Assembly: GCF_007830185.1 (NCBI RefSeq)
Contig: NZ_VLKZ01000006.1
Coordinates: 250,259 to 304,734 of the forward strand
Length of the DNA: 54,476 bases
Direction of reading: 5' to 3'
From: Halalkalibacter nanhaiisediminis
Lineage (GTDB): Bacteria > Bacillota > Bacilli > Bacillales > Bacillaceae_D
Positions within the stretch are counted from its first letter, which is position 1. The number at the start of each line of letters is the position of its first letter. Shown here in pieces: positions 28,059 to 36,209 of this stretch. The notes beneath the pieces are model-generated. The model was not told the origin of the DNA. It saw only the letters and a list, made by a program, of their open reading frames with translations, and made no database searches. A program made the position numbers and the translations under genes.

Positions 28059-30254
28059 TTAACTAGAGCAACTTTCACAATCATCAACCGATACAGATGT
28101 TGAGCGAATATAGTACGTTGTTTTTAATCCTTCACTCCATGCAAGCAAATGTAGATCCAGAAGTTCCTTAGCCTTTACCGTATTTGGTACATAAAGATTA
28201 AATGAGATTCCTTGATCGACATGGCGTTGTCTTTTCCCATTTTGACGAATACTCCACTTTTGGTCGATTAAATGAGCAGGTTTATAAAGCCATGTTGTCG
28301 CAGCCGTTAAATCTGGTGCAACAACTGGAATACGATAATTTTTCTTTTCTTCCATATAAAACTTTGCAAATATCGGATCAATTGAAGCCGTTGAACCTGC
28401 AATTAATGAGGTAGTCGCATTAGGAGCAACAGCAAGCATATATCCATTTCGAACACCATTCTCTTTGACTTCTTTTCGTAAATCCGCCCACTTTTCAGAT
28501 GTGTAGTTACGCTTTTCGAAGTAATCGCCTGTCTCCCAGTCTGATCCAGCAAATACTTTGTAAGTTCCTTTTTCTTTTGCTAGTTCCATCGAAGCTTTTA
28601 CGGTTAGATAATTAATTTCTTCATACACTTCATCAGCATACGCGACAGCCTCTTCGCTTTCCCACGCAATACCTTTTGTAGCGAGTAAGTGATGCCATCC
28701 GAACGTCCCTAAACCGATAGCACGGTATTTCTCATTCGTTAACTGAGCCTGCTTCACTTCGATGGCATTCAAATCAATGACGTTATCCAGCATGCGCACT
28801 TGAATCGTAATCAGTCGATCTAGTACAGCTTCACCAACAGCACGAGCAAGAGAAATCGACGAAAGATTGCAGACAACAAAATCACCAGGTGTTTTCGTTG
28901 TAATGATTTTCCCGTCTTCTGTATTCTCTTCTTCTACTACAGTCGCACTCATATTTTGCATGATTTCCGTACATAAATTTGAGCCATAAATCATCCCACT
29001 ATGTTTATTTGGATTCAAACGATTCACCGTATCCCGGTAAAACATAAACGGACTGCCTGTCTCAAGCTGCGACAACATAATTCGCTTCATAATATCAATC
29101 GCTGGAACTCCAACACGCGATAATGATTCTTCGTCAACACATTGCTCATAGCGACGACGAAATGTCCCTGCTCCTTCTTCTTCATCAAAACTATCTTCAA
29201 GAGAGAAACCCATAACCTTGCGTACTTCATGAGGATCAAACAAAAACCAGCTATCTCGCTTTTCGACGGCTTCCATGAACAAATCTGGCAGCGAAACGGC
29301 CGTGAATAAATCATGTGTCCGTTGACGTTCATCACCATTATTTAATTTTGCATCAAGAAACGAGAAAATGTCTTTGTGCCATACATCTAAATAGACAGCA
29401 ATCGCTCCTTGACGTTGTCCAAGCTGATCAACACTAACAGCAACATTATTTAATTGCTTCATCCAAGGAATCACACCAGAAGAGACACCTTTAAACCCTC
29501 TAATTGAAGATCCTTTTGCTCTAATCTTCCCGAGATAAATACCTAATCCACCGCCATTTTTACTGACAGTGGCTGCATCTGTACAACTATCAAAAATCGA
29601 TCGTAAATCATCTTCAACTGTGTCGATAAAGCAGCTTGATAGCTGTCCACCTTTTTTACCTGCATTAGCAAGCGTCGGTGTTGCAACTGTCATATACAAA
29701 TGCGAAAGGGCCCAGTAGCTTTCCTTCACGAGCTCCACTCTTTTTTCCACTGGTTCCTTGACCATTAACATCATTGCGATAACCATCCAGCGCTCTTGTG
29801 GTAATTCAAGTAAGGCGCCATCAAAATGACGTGCCAAATAACGATCAGCTAATGTTTTAATACCAATATAGGTAAAGCGTTCGTCTCGTTTCAGATCAAG
29901 TATTTGGGCAAATTGCTCGAGCTCATCCTTCGAATAACTTGCTAAACGCTCGTCATAAATTCCCTCTTCTATTAATCTTTCTACATGATTAGCAAATGTC
30001 TGTGTCCACGTCTCAACAGAACAACCTCTTGCCTGATAGATTTGCTCATATAAGGAATAGAGATAACACTGAGCGGCAACATACGTCCAATCTGGATCTT
30101 CCATTTCTAAGTGATTAAGTGCATCAAGCGCACGCTTTTCCCAAGATAGGTCCTCATCTAACTTGCTAATCCATTCTTTAATCGGTAAATCAGCAAAGCG
30201 TTTGACTAGCATTGCCTCTGTCTGGTTATTTTCTAAAATGATTTGAGCTTTCAT
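28059..30254 (-). CDS. nrdE: Class I ribonucleotide reductase large subunit
   Basis: Catalytic alpha subunit reducing ribonucleoside diphosphates to deoxy forms. It has 731 residues from ATG 30254, which follows AAGGAGTGGAACGGA. Earlier starts (30293, 30392) fall in the riboswitch terminator and have no ribosome site. Motifs: ATPTLANAGKKGGQLSSCF with the active-site Cys, the LNPNKHSGMIYGSNLCTEI segment with active-site residues, LAVAPNATTSLIAGSTASID, and the redox tail ending DDCESCSS. No ATP-cone is evident at the N-terminus, so allosteric activity control by that domain is unlikely. Preceded by two NrdR-type boxes, a cobalamin riboswitch and a terminator. Regulation implies a B12-dependent class II reductase elsewhere in the genome (inference). 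Confidence 0.94.
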   Translation of the reverse strand: MKAQIILENNQTEAMLVKRFADLPIKEWISKLDEDLSWEKRALDALNHLEMEDPDWTYVAAQCYLYSLYEQIYQARGCSVETWTQTFANHVERLIEEGIYDERLASYSKDELEQFAQILDLKRDERFTYIGIKTLADRYLARHFDGALLELPQERWMVIAMMLMVKEPVEKRVELVKESYWALSHLYMTVATPTLANAGKKGGQLSSCFIDTVEDDLRSIFDSCTDAATVSKNGGGLGIYLGKIRAKGSSIRGFKGVSSGVIPWMKQLNNVAVSVDQLGQRQGAIAVYLDVWHKDIFSFLDAKLNNGDERQRTHDLFTAVSLPDLFMEAVEKRDSWFLFDPHEVRKVMGFSLEDSFDEEEGAGTFRRRYEQCVDEESLSRVGVPAIDIMKRIMLSQLETGSPFMFYRDTVNRLNPNKHSGMIYGSNLCTEIMQNMSATVVEEENTEDGKIITTKTPGDFVVCNLSSISLARAVGEAVLDRLITIQVRMLDNVIDLNAIEVKQAQLTNEKYRAIGLGTFGWHHLLATKGIAWESEEAVAYADEVYEEINYLTVKASMELAKEKGTYKVFAGSDWETGDYFEKRNYTSEKWADLRKEVKENGVRNGYMLAVAPNATTSLIAGSTASIDPIFAKFYMEEKKNYRIPVVAPDLTAATTWLYKPAHLIDQKWSIRQNGKRQRHVDQGISFNLYVPNTVKAKELLDLHLLAWSEGLKTTYYIRSTSVSVDDCESCSS

Positions 30255-30308
30255 TCCGTTCCACTCCTTCAAAATGTAGGTGACCTTAGCCATGTTTCCT
30301 AATCCAAA

Positions 30309-30349
30309 ACAAAAAACGCCCTTCCTCTCAGCAAAGAGAGAAAGAGCGT
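30309..30349 (-). terminator. Riboswitch-linked terminator before nrdE
   Basis: On the minus strand ACGCTCTTTCTCTC pairs with GAGAGGAAGGGCGT (two mismatches), followed by TTTTTTG. It lies between the cobalamin aptamer and the nrdE ribosome site, so it is the likely off-switch. Confidence 0.85.
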
Positions 30350-30454
30350 AAAACGGCGTGTGAAAAGTAGATTCAGAAACAAATAGCCACATATATTATC
30401 TCAATATATGACTTACCTGTGATCTCTGCCGTCTCACTTCTCACTCCCCGAAGA

Positions 30455-30645
30455 TAGCTGACTGAGGAATTATGGCAGGTCTCCTGACTCGTGCTTCTTT
30501 CTACTTTGAGCCTTCCCATACAAGAGCTAGATTCTAACCTGCTTGTACAGTGGTTGCCTCATTTCGTCCACACTTACAGTTGCGGGGACAGTTCTGGATT
30601 CACACCAGATTCCCTATTAAGTCGTCTATGACACCATTCATTCCG
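30455..30645 (-). promoter_or_regulatory. Cobalamin (adenosylcobalamin) riboswitch
   Basis: The minus strand has the conserved blocks in order: AGGGAATCTGGTGTGAATCC, then CTGTCCCCGCAACTGTAAG, GAGGCAACCACTGT and the B12 box GTCAGGAGACCTGCC (30488-30474). It sits between the NrdR boxes and the terminator before nrdE. When B12 is plentiful the RNA should terminate and reduce the class I reductase. Confidence 0.95.
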
Positions 30646-30648
30646 AAA

Positions 30649-30697
30649 AATCAATATATAGTTATTTATAATCAATCAAATTACGATATATTGTACA
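30649..30697 (-). promoter_or_regulatory. Tandem NrdR boxes
   Basis: Two elements match the NrdR palindrome (core ATATAT between CA-A and T-GT). They are TCAATATATAGTTA at 30651-30664 and ACGATATATTGTAC at 30683-30696. Their centres are 32 bases apart, three helical turns, as in known NrdR sites. They overlap the region where the nrdEF promoter must lie. Confidence 0.75.
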
Positions 30698-30717
30698 TAC
30701 TACCGAATCTTAATTGA

Positions 30718-31050
30718 TTATGCAAGAGTTTCTTTCTTTTCAATTTTTACAGCTGTGCCGTACACAATGATTTCCGCTGCCCCAGCCATCACCGCTGCTG
30801 ACTGCATTCTCATCGCAACAACTGCATTTGCTCCTTTTGATTTTGCCTCCTCAACCATACGATGCATTGCTAGTTTTCTTGCTTCTGTCATCATTTCGTT
30901 ATAGCCTTGAATTTCCCCACCCACAAGACTTTTCAATCCAGCCGTAATATCACGACCAACATGCTTCGTTTGAATCGTACTTCCTTTGACATATCCGATT
31001 ACCTCCGTTATGTCATAACCAGCCACCTGTTCAGTAGTCACAATCATCAT
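30718..31050 (-). CDS. YbjQ/UPF0145 family protein (heavy-metal-binding-type fold)
   Basis: The protein has 110 residues from the ATG at 31050, which follows AAGGAGGAAATTAATT. The longer frame lies inside the previous gene. Family markers: IVTTEQVAGYDITEVIGYVK at the N-terminus, GGEIQGYNEMMTEARKLAM in the middle, AKSKGANAVVAMRM and the AAEIIVYGTAVKI end. Members form a pentameric fold; the function is unknown, and the metal-binding name is from weak similarity. It overlaps the previous small membrane-protein gene by 20 bases. Last gene of the four-gene regulator-hydrolase unit. No clear terminator follows, and the NrdR boxes begin soon after. Confidence 0.82.
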   Translation of the reverse strand: MMIVTTEQVAGYDITEVIGYVKGSTIQTKHVGRDITAGLKSLVGGEIQGYNEMMTEARKLAMHRMVEEAKSKGANAVVAMRMQSAAVMAGAAEIIVYGTAVKIEKKETLA

Positions 31051-31237
31051 AATTAATTTCCTCCTTTTTCTCTTTTTTACGATCCAAAATAAAGACGACA
31101 AGCAATACAATAAGAGCAATTCCATATACACTAAACATCATTAACGCCCATTCGAGCTTTATAAATGACAGCACAATTCCACTTAACTGCCCAATTACAG
31201 CAAGAACGATAAGCAAGTATTTAAATGACTCAGACAT
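31031..31237 (-). CDS. 68-residue two-helix membrane protein
   Basis: Unidentified small protein. Two hydrophobic segments: about residues 6-27 (KYLLIVLAVIGQLSGIVLSF) and 30-52 (WALMMFSVYGIALIVLLVVF), then a charged cytoplasmic tail (DRKKEKKEEINYDDCDY). It overlaps the hydrolase stop by 8 bases and the YbjQ-like gene by 20, so it is translated as part of this unit. A helper for membrane location of its neighbour is possible but only a guess. Confidence 0.7.
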   Translation of the reverse strand: MSESFKYLLIVLAVIGQLSGIVLSFIKLEWALMMFSVYGIALIVLLVVFILDRKKEKKEEINYDDCDY

Positions 31238-32165
31238 GACGCTGTATCCACGTTTTCATAATCTCAAGAAATGTAGGTGAGAGTGGCTGTTCCCCAACAC
31301 GCTTATACACCTTTTTCAACTGCAGCATATTTGCCTCTTCTGGCTGATCTCTAAGCATATGATTCATTCCTTCAATAATATGAACCTCTGTTTCTCCCTT
31401 TACTAGCTTTGGTACTTCATACACATGTTCTGGTGTGACTTGCACATCCTTAGAGCCAGTAATCGCAAGAACTGGACATTCAACTTGTCTCAAGCCCTCA
31501 TACACATCGTACTCAAAGTGTTCACGAAACCATTTAGCTGACAATTTCACTCCTTGGGACCTTATCACATCTTGTGTAGAAGTACGAATTTTTTTATCAA
31601 ATTTCACACCCTGCCTTTTTATTTTTTGATCCATTTTTAAAAGACGGATAAGCTTTCCTTTGAATCCTTTTATGGCTTTTAAATCATTTACAATCTGCTC
31701 TCGCTGATAGGTAAGCGCCTCAAGCAGGGATTCAGCAGCTCCAGCTACTAAGATTAGTCCAGCTATCCCCTTGTCACGCGTAATTTCAGGTGCTAGCATG
31801 CATCCTTCACTATGTCCTAATAGAAAAATACGTTGCTTATCAACTAATGTATGCTCTTGTAAAAATTGAAGAGCAGCTCTTGCATCTGCAACTAAATCCC
31901 AAAAGCCTGCCCGAATAAATTCCCCACCACTTCTTCCTGTTCCACGCTTATCATAGCGCAATGTGACAAAGCCATTATCTGTGAAAAATTCAGCAAGCTG
32001 ATTATACAGATTAAATGACTGTCTTTTCACATTCCCATCTCGGTCAAGTGGTCCTGAACCTGGAATAAGAAGAATAGCTGGATAAGATTCACTTTCAAAT
32101 ACTGGAATTGATAACGTTCCATGTAATGTCCCATTTCGTTCAAATGTAATCGCTTGTTCGCTCAT
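31230..32165 (-). CDS. Alpha/beta hydrolase
   Basis: The protein has 311 residues from ATG 32165, following GGAGGAAGCAAAG. Alpha/beta hydrolase fold: oxyanion-hole strand ILLIPGSGPLDRDG, the YDKRGTGRSGG motif, the nucleophile elbow LLGHSEGCMLAP (Ser in GHSEG), the acid near ITGSKDVQVT and the His in IIEGMNHMLRD. No signal peptide. It follows the HTH regulator by 15 bases and so is probably its target. Substrate unknown. Such regulator-hydrolase pairs often detoxify or hydrolyse small esters. Confidence 0.82.
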   Translation of the reverse strand: MSEQAITFERNGTLHGTLSIPVFESESYPAILLIPGSGPLDRDGNVKRQSFNLYNQLAEFFTDNGFVTLRYDKRGTGRSGGEFIRAGFWDLVADARAALQFLQEHTLVDKQRIFLLGHSEGCMLAPEITRDKGIAGLILVAGAAESLLEALTYQREQIVNDLKAIKGFKGKLIRLLKMDQKIKRQGVKFDKKIRTSTQDVIRSQGVKLSAKWFREHFEYDVYEGLRQVECPVLAITGSKDVQVTPEHVYEVPKLVKGETEVHIIEGMNHMLRDQPEEANMLQLKKVYKRVGEQPLSPTFLEIMKTWIQRHV

Positions 32166-32180
32166 CTTTGCTTCCTCCAA

Positions 32181-32711
32181 TTACTTTTGTGGGATAAAAA
32201 TCGTAGCTAACGTTCTTGCTTGTCTTTCTGGTTTCGGCTCATTTTGCGCAAAGCGTTGGATGACTTCTCCAAGTTCCCTGCCAAACTGAGCCATTTCATC
32301 GGCTGTTAAATGAAGCGTCGTTTGTGAAAAACCAAGTCCATCCTTAGCAAAATCTTTTGCGGAATGCTTTAAAACATAGTTTTCAAATTCCTTCAATAAG
32401 TTTGCTTGATAAGTCATAAAATAACGGAGATGCTCCTCGACAGGTGTGTCAGCCACCTCTTCTTCTGAAATGGTTAAATTCTCTTTCTTGATTGCGTATG
32501 TCTTCTCAATTGCTCCGCGTATTTTTTTCGTATTAATCACTTCAATGAGGTCAGCATCTACTAAGTGCTTTAAATGACGATACATCGTTGCTTGAGGAAT
32601 ATCATCAAGTTTTTCAAGAAGCTGTTGAACAGTCATTGCATTATATGAAAGCAGTGTCTGAATTAGCCTCATTCTAACAGGATGCAACATCACATCCGCT
32701 TTTTTAGTCAT
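32181..32711 (-). CDS. Winged-helix transcriptional regulator (ArsR-like HTH)
   Basis: DNA-binding regulator of 176 residues. The winged helix is at about 10-75: LHPVRMRLIQTLLSYNAMT, the recognition region IPQATMYRHLKHLVDADLI, then a wing. The C-terminal half is helical with ligand-binding character (HLTADEMAQFGRELGEVIQR). It opens an operon with the hydrolase, the small membrane protein and the YbjQ-like protein. A perfect 38-base palindrome lies 31 bases before the start codon, so it is very likely autoregulated. Inducer unknown. Confidence 0.83.
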   Translation of the reverse strand: MTKKADVMLHPVRMRLIQTLLSYNAMTVQQLLEKLDDIPQATMYRHLKHLVDADLIEVINTKKIRGAIEKTYAIKKENLTISEEEVADTPVEEHLRYFMTYQANLLKEFENYVLKHSAKDFAKDGLGFSQTTLHLTADEMAQFGRELGEVIQRFAQNEPKPERQARTLATIFIPQK

Positions 32712-32741
32712 ATTGCTCTCTCACCCCACCATCATTGTCTT

Positions 32742-32779
32742 TACTATTATTATCATTATCTATAATGATAATAATAGTA
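32742..32779. promoter_or_regulatory. Perfect palindromic operator of the HTH regulator
   Basis: TACTATTATTATCATTAT (32742-32759), spacer CT, then its exact reverse complement (32762-32779). It lies immediately upstream of the regulator gene, where an autorepressor would bind. The sequence is AT-only except for the single C/G per half near each end and middle, so binding specificity must come from those and spacing. Confidence 0.75.
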
Positions 32780-32840
32780 ATAGAAAAAATTCTAATTGTC
32801 TATAAGAATTTTCCTAAAAAATCAATTTAGGCATACTCAT

Positions 32841-32877
32841 AGAGAAGAAGCACTCAACAAGTGAGTGCTTCTTCTCT
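32841..32877. terminator. Hairpin after adeC
   Basis: A perfect 16-bp stem AGAGAAGAAGCACTCA with loop ACAAG. There is no long uridine run on either strand, so it may act as a transcript-end stabiliser or a bidirectional terminator. Confidence 0.6.
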
Positions 32878-32886
32878 CTAATTACA

Positions 32887-34617
32887 TTATTTCTGTACAA
32901 CATTGATATGGGCAAAAGCCTCAACATCAAACAAGCCCGTATCCGTTAGTTTCAATGAAGGAATGACAGGTAATGCAAGGAATGATAACGTTAAAAATGG
33001 ATTCCAATCCCCTTCAAAACCAATTTCTTTTAAAGCTCGTTCCAAATCGTGTAAAGAGCGGTTTACCTCTTCAAAAGGAGCAAGCGACATCAGTCCTGCA
33101 AGTGGCAAGGACAAATCTGCTAAAACGTTATTCCCTTGGACGACTGCAATCCCACCATTTTGCTTAATAACATGCTCCATTGCAAAACGGATGCTTACAT
33201 CATCTGTCCCGCAGGTCACGATATTATGCGAATCATGAGCAACCGTCGCGACAATTGCTCCGTTTTTTAGTGGTATTCCTTTGACGATTCCAATGCCAAC
33301 ATGACCAAGCGCCTTATGTCTTTCTGCGACAACTAGCTTTAGTTGATTGTTTTCAATTGAAGGAACAAATAATCCGTTTTCTACCTTTACCTCCTCGATT
33401 AGGTGATCCGTTACAATTGTTCCTGGCTTTACACCAATCACATGAGCTTTCGTCGACTCCATCTTTAAATCAAATATATGTTCTTCAAATGGCTTCACAA
33501 GAACACTCTCAAGAAGGAAGTCAGGTGGTGCAACAGGCTCTCTTACCGAGATAATCATCTCACCATTTTTGGCAACAGCCTGCCCTTTCACATAAACCTC
33601 TTCAACCTCAAGCTGTTCTAAGTCTCGAATGAAAAGAAAGCTCGCTTCATAACCAGGAGCAATTGCCCCTTTTTCTTTAAGCTCAAAGCATTCTGCGGCA
33701 TTTAAACTGGCCATTTGAATCGCTTGAAGCGGATCAACTCCTAGCTTAATTGCTTTTCTGACACTCGCATCAATACTCCCTTCACTAACAAGGTCATCCA
33801 AATGCTTATCATCTGTAGAAAAGACACAGCGTCTTGCGTTTTGCGGGGTCAAAATAGGAAGAAGGGCCTCGATATCTTTTGCAGCAGTTCCTTCACGCAT
33901 AAGGACATACATGCCTCTTCGCAAACGATCAAGTGCTTCCTCAGCAGTGACAGCCTCATGATCATTCTTAATCCCAGCTACACCGTAAGCATTCAATCCA
34001 ACCTCATCTAAACCAGCCGCATGACCGTCAATCAATTTGCCACGTTCCCACGCTGCACCTAATTTTTCTAGCATTCGATCATCACCAGCAAAAACAGCCG
34101 GGTAATCCATTACTTCCGCTAAGCCATACGCACCATTTTCATCAAACAATGTAGCGATATCCTCTGCGGTTAACTCAGCTCCATTATGTTCAAAATTAGT
34201 TGCTGGCACGCAGGACGGGACCATAATCTGAATATCAAGTGGTAAATCTTTTGACGCTTCAATCATATATTGAACAGCTTTTATGCCCCCTACATTTGCA
34301 ATTTCATGAGGATCAGCCATAATCGTCGTCACACCACGAGGTACTACAATTTTTGCAAACTCCTCTGGCGGAACCATCGCCGACTCAATATGAACATGAC
34401 CATCAATGAAAGTTGGTGAAATGTAGGCACCTTTTGCATCTATTTCTTTCTTGCCCTCATAATGGCCAATTCCGATAATGATGCCGTCTGTTACCGCAAC
34501 ATCCGCCTGATAAGTCGTTAACGTAAATACATCTATAATGGTTCCATTCTTGACAACAAGATCAGCTTTTTCTCTTTTGGTCGCTGCCGCCAACCTTCTT
34601 TTTAACATTGGTTTCAT
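32887..34617 (-). CDS. adeC: Adenine deaminase AdeC
   Basis: Converts adenine to hypoxanthine and ammonia in purine salvage. It has 576 residues from ATG 34617, following AGGAGTGGGTCAAAAG. The upstream extension has no supporting site. Amidohydrolase fold: metal-binding FIDGHVHIESAMVPPEE, MADPHEIANVGGIKA, LIDGHAAGLDEVGLNAYGVA and the FSTDDKHLDDLV Asp motif. The C-terminal IATVAHDSHNIVTCGTDDVS is typical of AdeC. It is the second adenine deaminase-like gene after the yerA homologue 1.5 kb upstream. The product hypoxanthine is a ligand of the guanine-type riboswitch on the purine operon. Confidence 0.95.
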   Translation of the reverse strand: MKPMLKRRLAAATKREKADLVVKNGTIIDVFTLTTYQADVAVTDGIIIGIGHYEGKKEIDAKGAYISPTFIDGHVHIESAMVPPEEFAKIVVPRGVTTIMADPHEIANVGGIKAVQYMIEASKDLPLDIQIMVPSCVPATNFEHNGAELTAEDIATLFDENGAYGLAEVMDYPAVFAGDDRMLEKLGAAWERGKLIDGHAAGLDEVGLNAYGVAGIKNDHEAVTAEEALDRLRRGMYVLMREGTAAKDIEALLPILTPQNARRCVFSTDDKHLDDLVSEGSIDASVRKAIKLGVDPLQAIQMASLNAAECFELKEKGAIAPGYEASFLFIRDLEQLEVEEVYVKGQAVAKNGEMIISVREPVAPPDFLLESVLVKPFEEHIFDLKMESTKAHVIGVKPGTIVTDHLIEEVKVENGLFVPSIENNQLKLVVAERHKALGHVGIGIVKGIPLKNGAIVATVAHDSHNIVTCGTDDVSIRFAMEHVIKQNGGIAVVQGNNVLADLSLPLAGLMSLAPFEEVNRSLHDLERALKEIGFEGDWNPFLTLSFLALPVIPSLKLTDTGLFDVEAFAHINVVQK

Positions 34618-34711
34618 CTTTTGACCCACTCCTGCTCCACATAATAGTCCGTCTATTGTAGTATGAATTCGTGTGAAATGCACGACATGCAGAAGATTAT
34701 CTCACAAAAAG

Positions 34712-34782
34712 CAAAAAAGCCTGACCCAAAACTTTTCATTAATCGCATTCAGTCAATTAATGATCGTCTCTAGTCAGACTTT
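34712..34782 (-). terminator. Terminator after yerC
   Basis: On the minus strand AAAGTCTGAC pairs with GTCAGGCTTT across a long loop, followed by TTTTGCTTTTT. Confidence 0.6.
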
Positions 34783-34788
34783 CCATTT

Positions 34789-35100
34789 TTATTCTTCTAC
34801 TTGTAGCTCTGCTTCCTTCACACGATCTAACGTCATTTTGTAGCCGTCATTTCCGTAATTCAAACAACGCTTCACACGTGAAATTGTTGCCGTACTTGCA
34901 CCCGTTTCCGTTTCAATCTTATGATACGTATACCCGTTTTGTAGCATTCTTGCCACTTCTAAACGCTGTGCTAATGATTGGATTTCATTGATCGTGCATA
35001 AGTCATCAAAAAATTCATAGCATTCTTCAAGATCCTTCAGTGATAGAATCGCTTTAAATAGTTGATCAAGTTCTTTCCCACGAAGTTTATCTATTTGCAT
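34789..35100 (-). CDS. yerC: TrpR-like protein YerC/YecD
   Basis: The 103-residue protein belongs to the YerC/YecD family with a TrpR-type helix-turn-helix (NEIQSLAQRLEVARMLQNG, then the GASTATISRVKRCLNYGNDG recognition region). Start 35100 (MQIDKLRG) is preferred over 35106 because AAAGGTGTGAATGTTC spaces better and matches known homologues. It keeps the yerA-yerB-yerC order of Bacillus subtilis. Function unknown; DNA target unknown. Confidence 0.88.
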   Translation of the reverse strand: MQIDKLRGKELDQLFKAILSLKDLEECYEFFDDLCTINEIQSLAQRLEVARMLQNGYTYHKIETETGASTATISRVKRCLNYGNDGYKMTLDRVKEAELQVEE

Positions 35101-35124
35101 GAACATTCACACCTTTCTAACACG

Positions 35125-36156
35125 TTAATATGTAACACTTGCTTCTATCCCTGGCGACGTTGGTACAATATTAATCCATGTTTGACCAGGTTTAAGACGG
35201 ATAAGTTCACCGTTTTCAACAGCCATAATTTGGCCATTACGATTTTCCCATTTCACAGTACTTGCAATACCATCCTGAAAAAGGATCGCATCTCCGCCAG
35301 AAATCAAATCAATGGCACGTCGACCTTCATTATCTAAAATACGATGTTCTGTCTCAACAATCAACAAATTAGCAATGCGAATAGGTTCTTCTGTATCATA
35401 ATCAATCGTCTGTTCTTCATCATTAAAGCGTTCATAAAGCCCAGTTTCATCATCAAAGACATATTGGACATAGTTACGATTTAGATAGTTGACCTCAATT
35501 TCTTTAGCTTCTGCTCCTTCTAAAGGCACGTCTTCATTTTCATAAAAAGACAGGTTCGGTACTGATCCAATTAACTCATACCCACGTGAATCTAGACCTT
35601 GAAGAATGTTATCAAACGTAATATATGAATTATGAGGAGCTTTGCGCTCATTTGAACGTTGGAAAAGCGTACCATCATAGTGTAGTCCATTTAAAAAATC
35701 AGCTCTTCCACCATTTAAAAGTCGCTCTGCTTCTGGACTCCAACCATGTGTTACAAGCATTCCATTATACCCATTTACTAAATCAATATGATACGGTCGC
35801 GAGCTGCGGACTGGACCAACACGCTCTGGCAGCTCGCTGTGAAACAACGCAACAAGGCGTGTAATCTCACCTTCTGATAACACCTCGTATACAAGATCTG
35901 CATCTCCAATACCAGATTGAGGTCTTGCAGCAGGGTGATTATTAATCGTTACACCAATGACACGTCGGTCAAGCTGTTCCTCTGTTTCCACACCAATCAG
36001 TGGATAAGTATAGGGAAAATGAGCAATAACTTCCTCAAACCCTTCTACAATCGGATCATCTTCTACTCCAGCTATATCTTCCTCATTGCCACATGCGCTT
36101 AATATGAAGGCTGAGGCTAAGACCAATAATAGCTTGTTTTTCATTCTCATCTTCAC
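35125..36156 (-). CDS. yerB: DUF3048 lipoprotein YerB
   Basis: Predicted secreted lipoprotein of about 343 residues. The signal is MKNKLLLVLASAFILSAC with lipobox SAC. The DUF3048 domain includes RRVIGVTINNHPAARPQSGI, VYEVLSEGEITRLVALFHSE and VGPVRSSRPYHIDLVNGYNG; the C-terminal part has GQTWINIVPTS. The GTG at 36156 is chosen for spacing to AAAGGA; ATG 36150 or 36144 would also fit. It lies between yerA and yerC. The function is unknown; the conserved core suggests a cell-envelope role. Confidence 0.88.
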   Translation of the reverse strand: MKMRMKNKLLLVLASAFILSACGNEEDIAGVEDDPIVEGFEEVIAHFPYTYPLIGVETEEQLDRRVIGVTINNHPAARPQSGIGDADLVYEVLSEGEITRLVALFHSELPERVGPVRSSRPYHIDLVNGYNGMLVTHGWSPEAERLLNGGRADFLNGLHYDGTLFQRSNERKAPHNSYITFDNILQGLDSRGYELIGSVPNLSFYENEDVPLEGAEAKEIEVNYLNRNYVQYVFDDETGLYERFNDEEQTIDYDTEEPIRIANLLIVETEHRILDNEGRRAIDLISGGDAILFQDGIASTVKWENRNGQIMAVENGELIRLKPGQTWINIVPTSPGIEASVTY

Positions 36157-36161
36157 GCACA

Positions 36162-36209
36162 ATCCTTTTCTGATTTAACTCATTAAAAAATATCCTTTTC
36201 TAGTTTAAC
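36162..36209 (-). repeat. Short direct repeat carrying duplicate ribosome sites
   Basis: GTTAAACTAGAAAAGGAT (36209-36192) and GTTAAATCAGAAAAGGAT (36179-36162) on the minus strand are 18-base copies with two mismatches, 30 bases apart. Each carries AAAGGA, so the ribosome site before yerB appears twice. Confidence 0.7.

Noticed and set aside
30255-30392. N-terminal extension of nrdE back to 30392
   Set aside because: It runs through the riboswitch terminator and has no ribosome site. AAGGAG is placed for ATG 30254.
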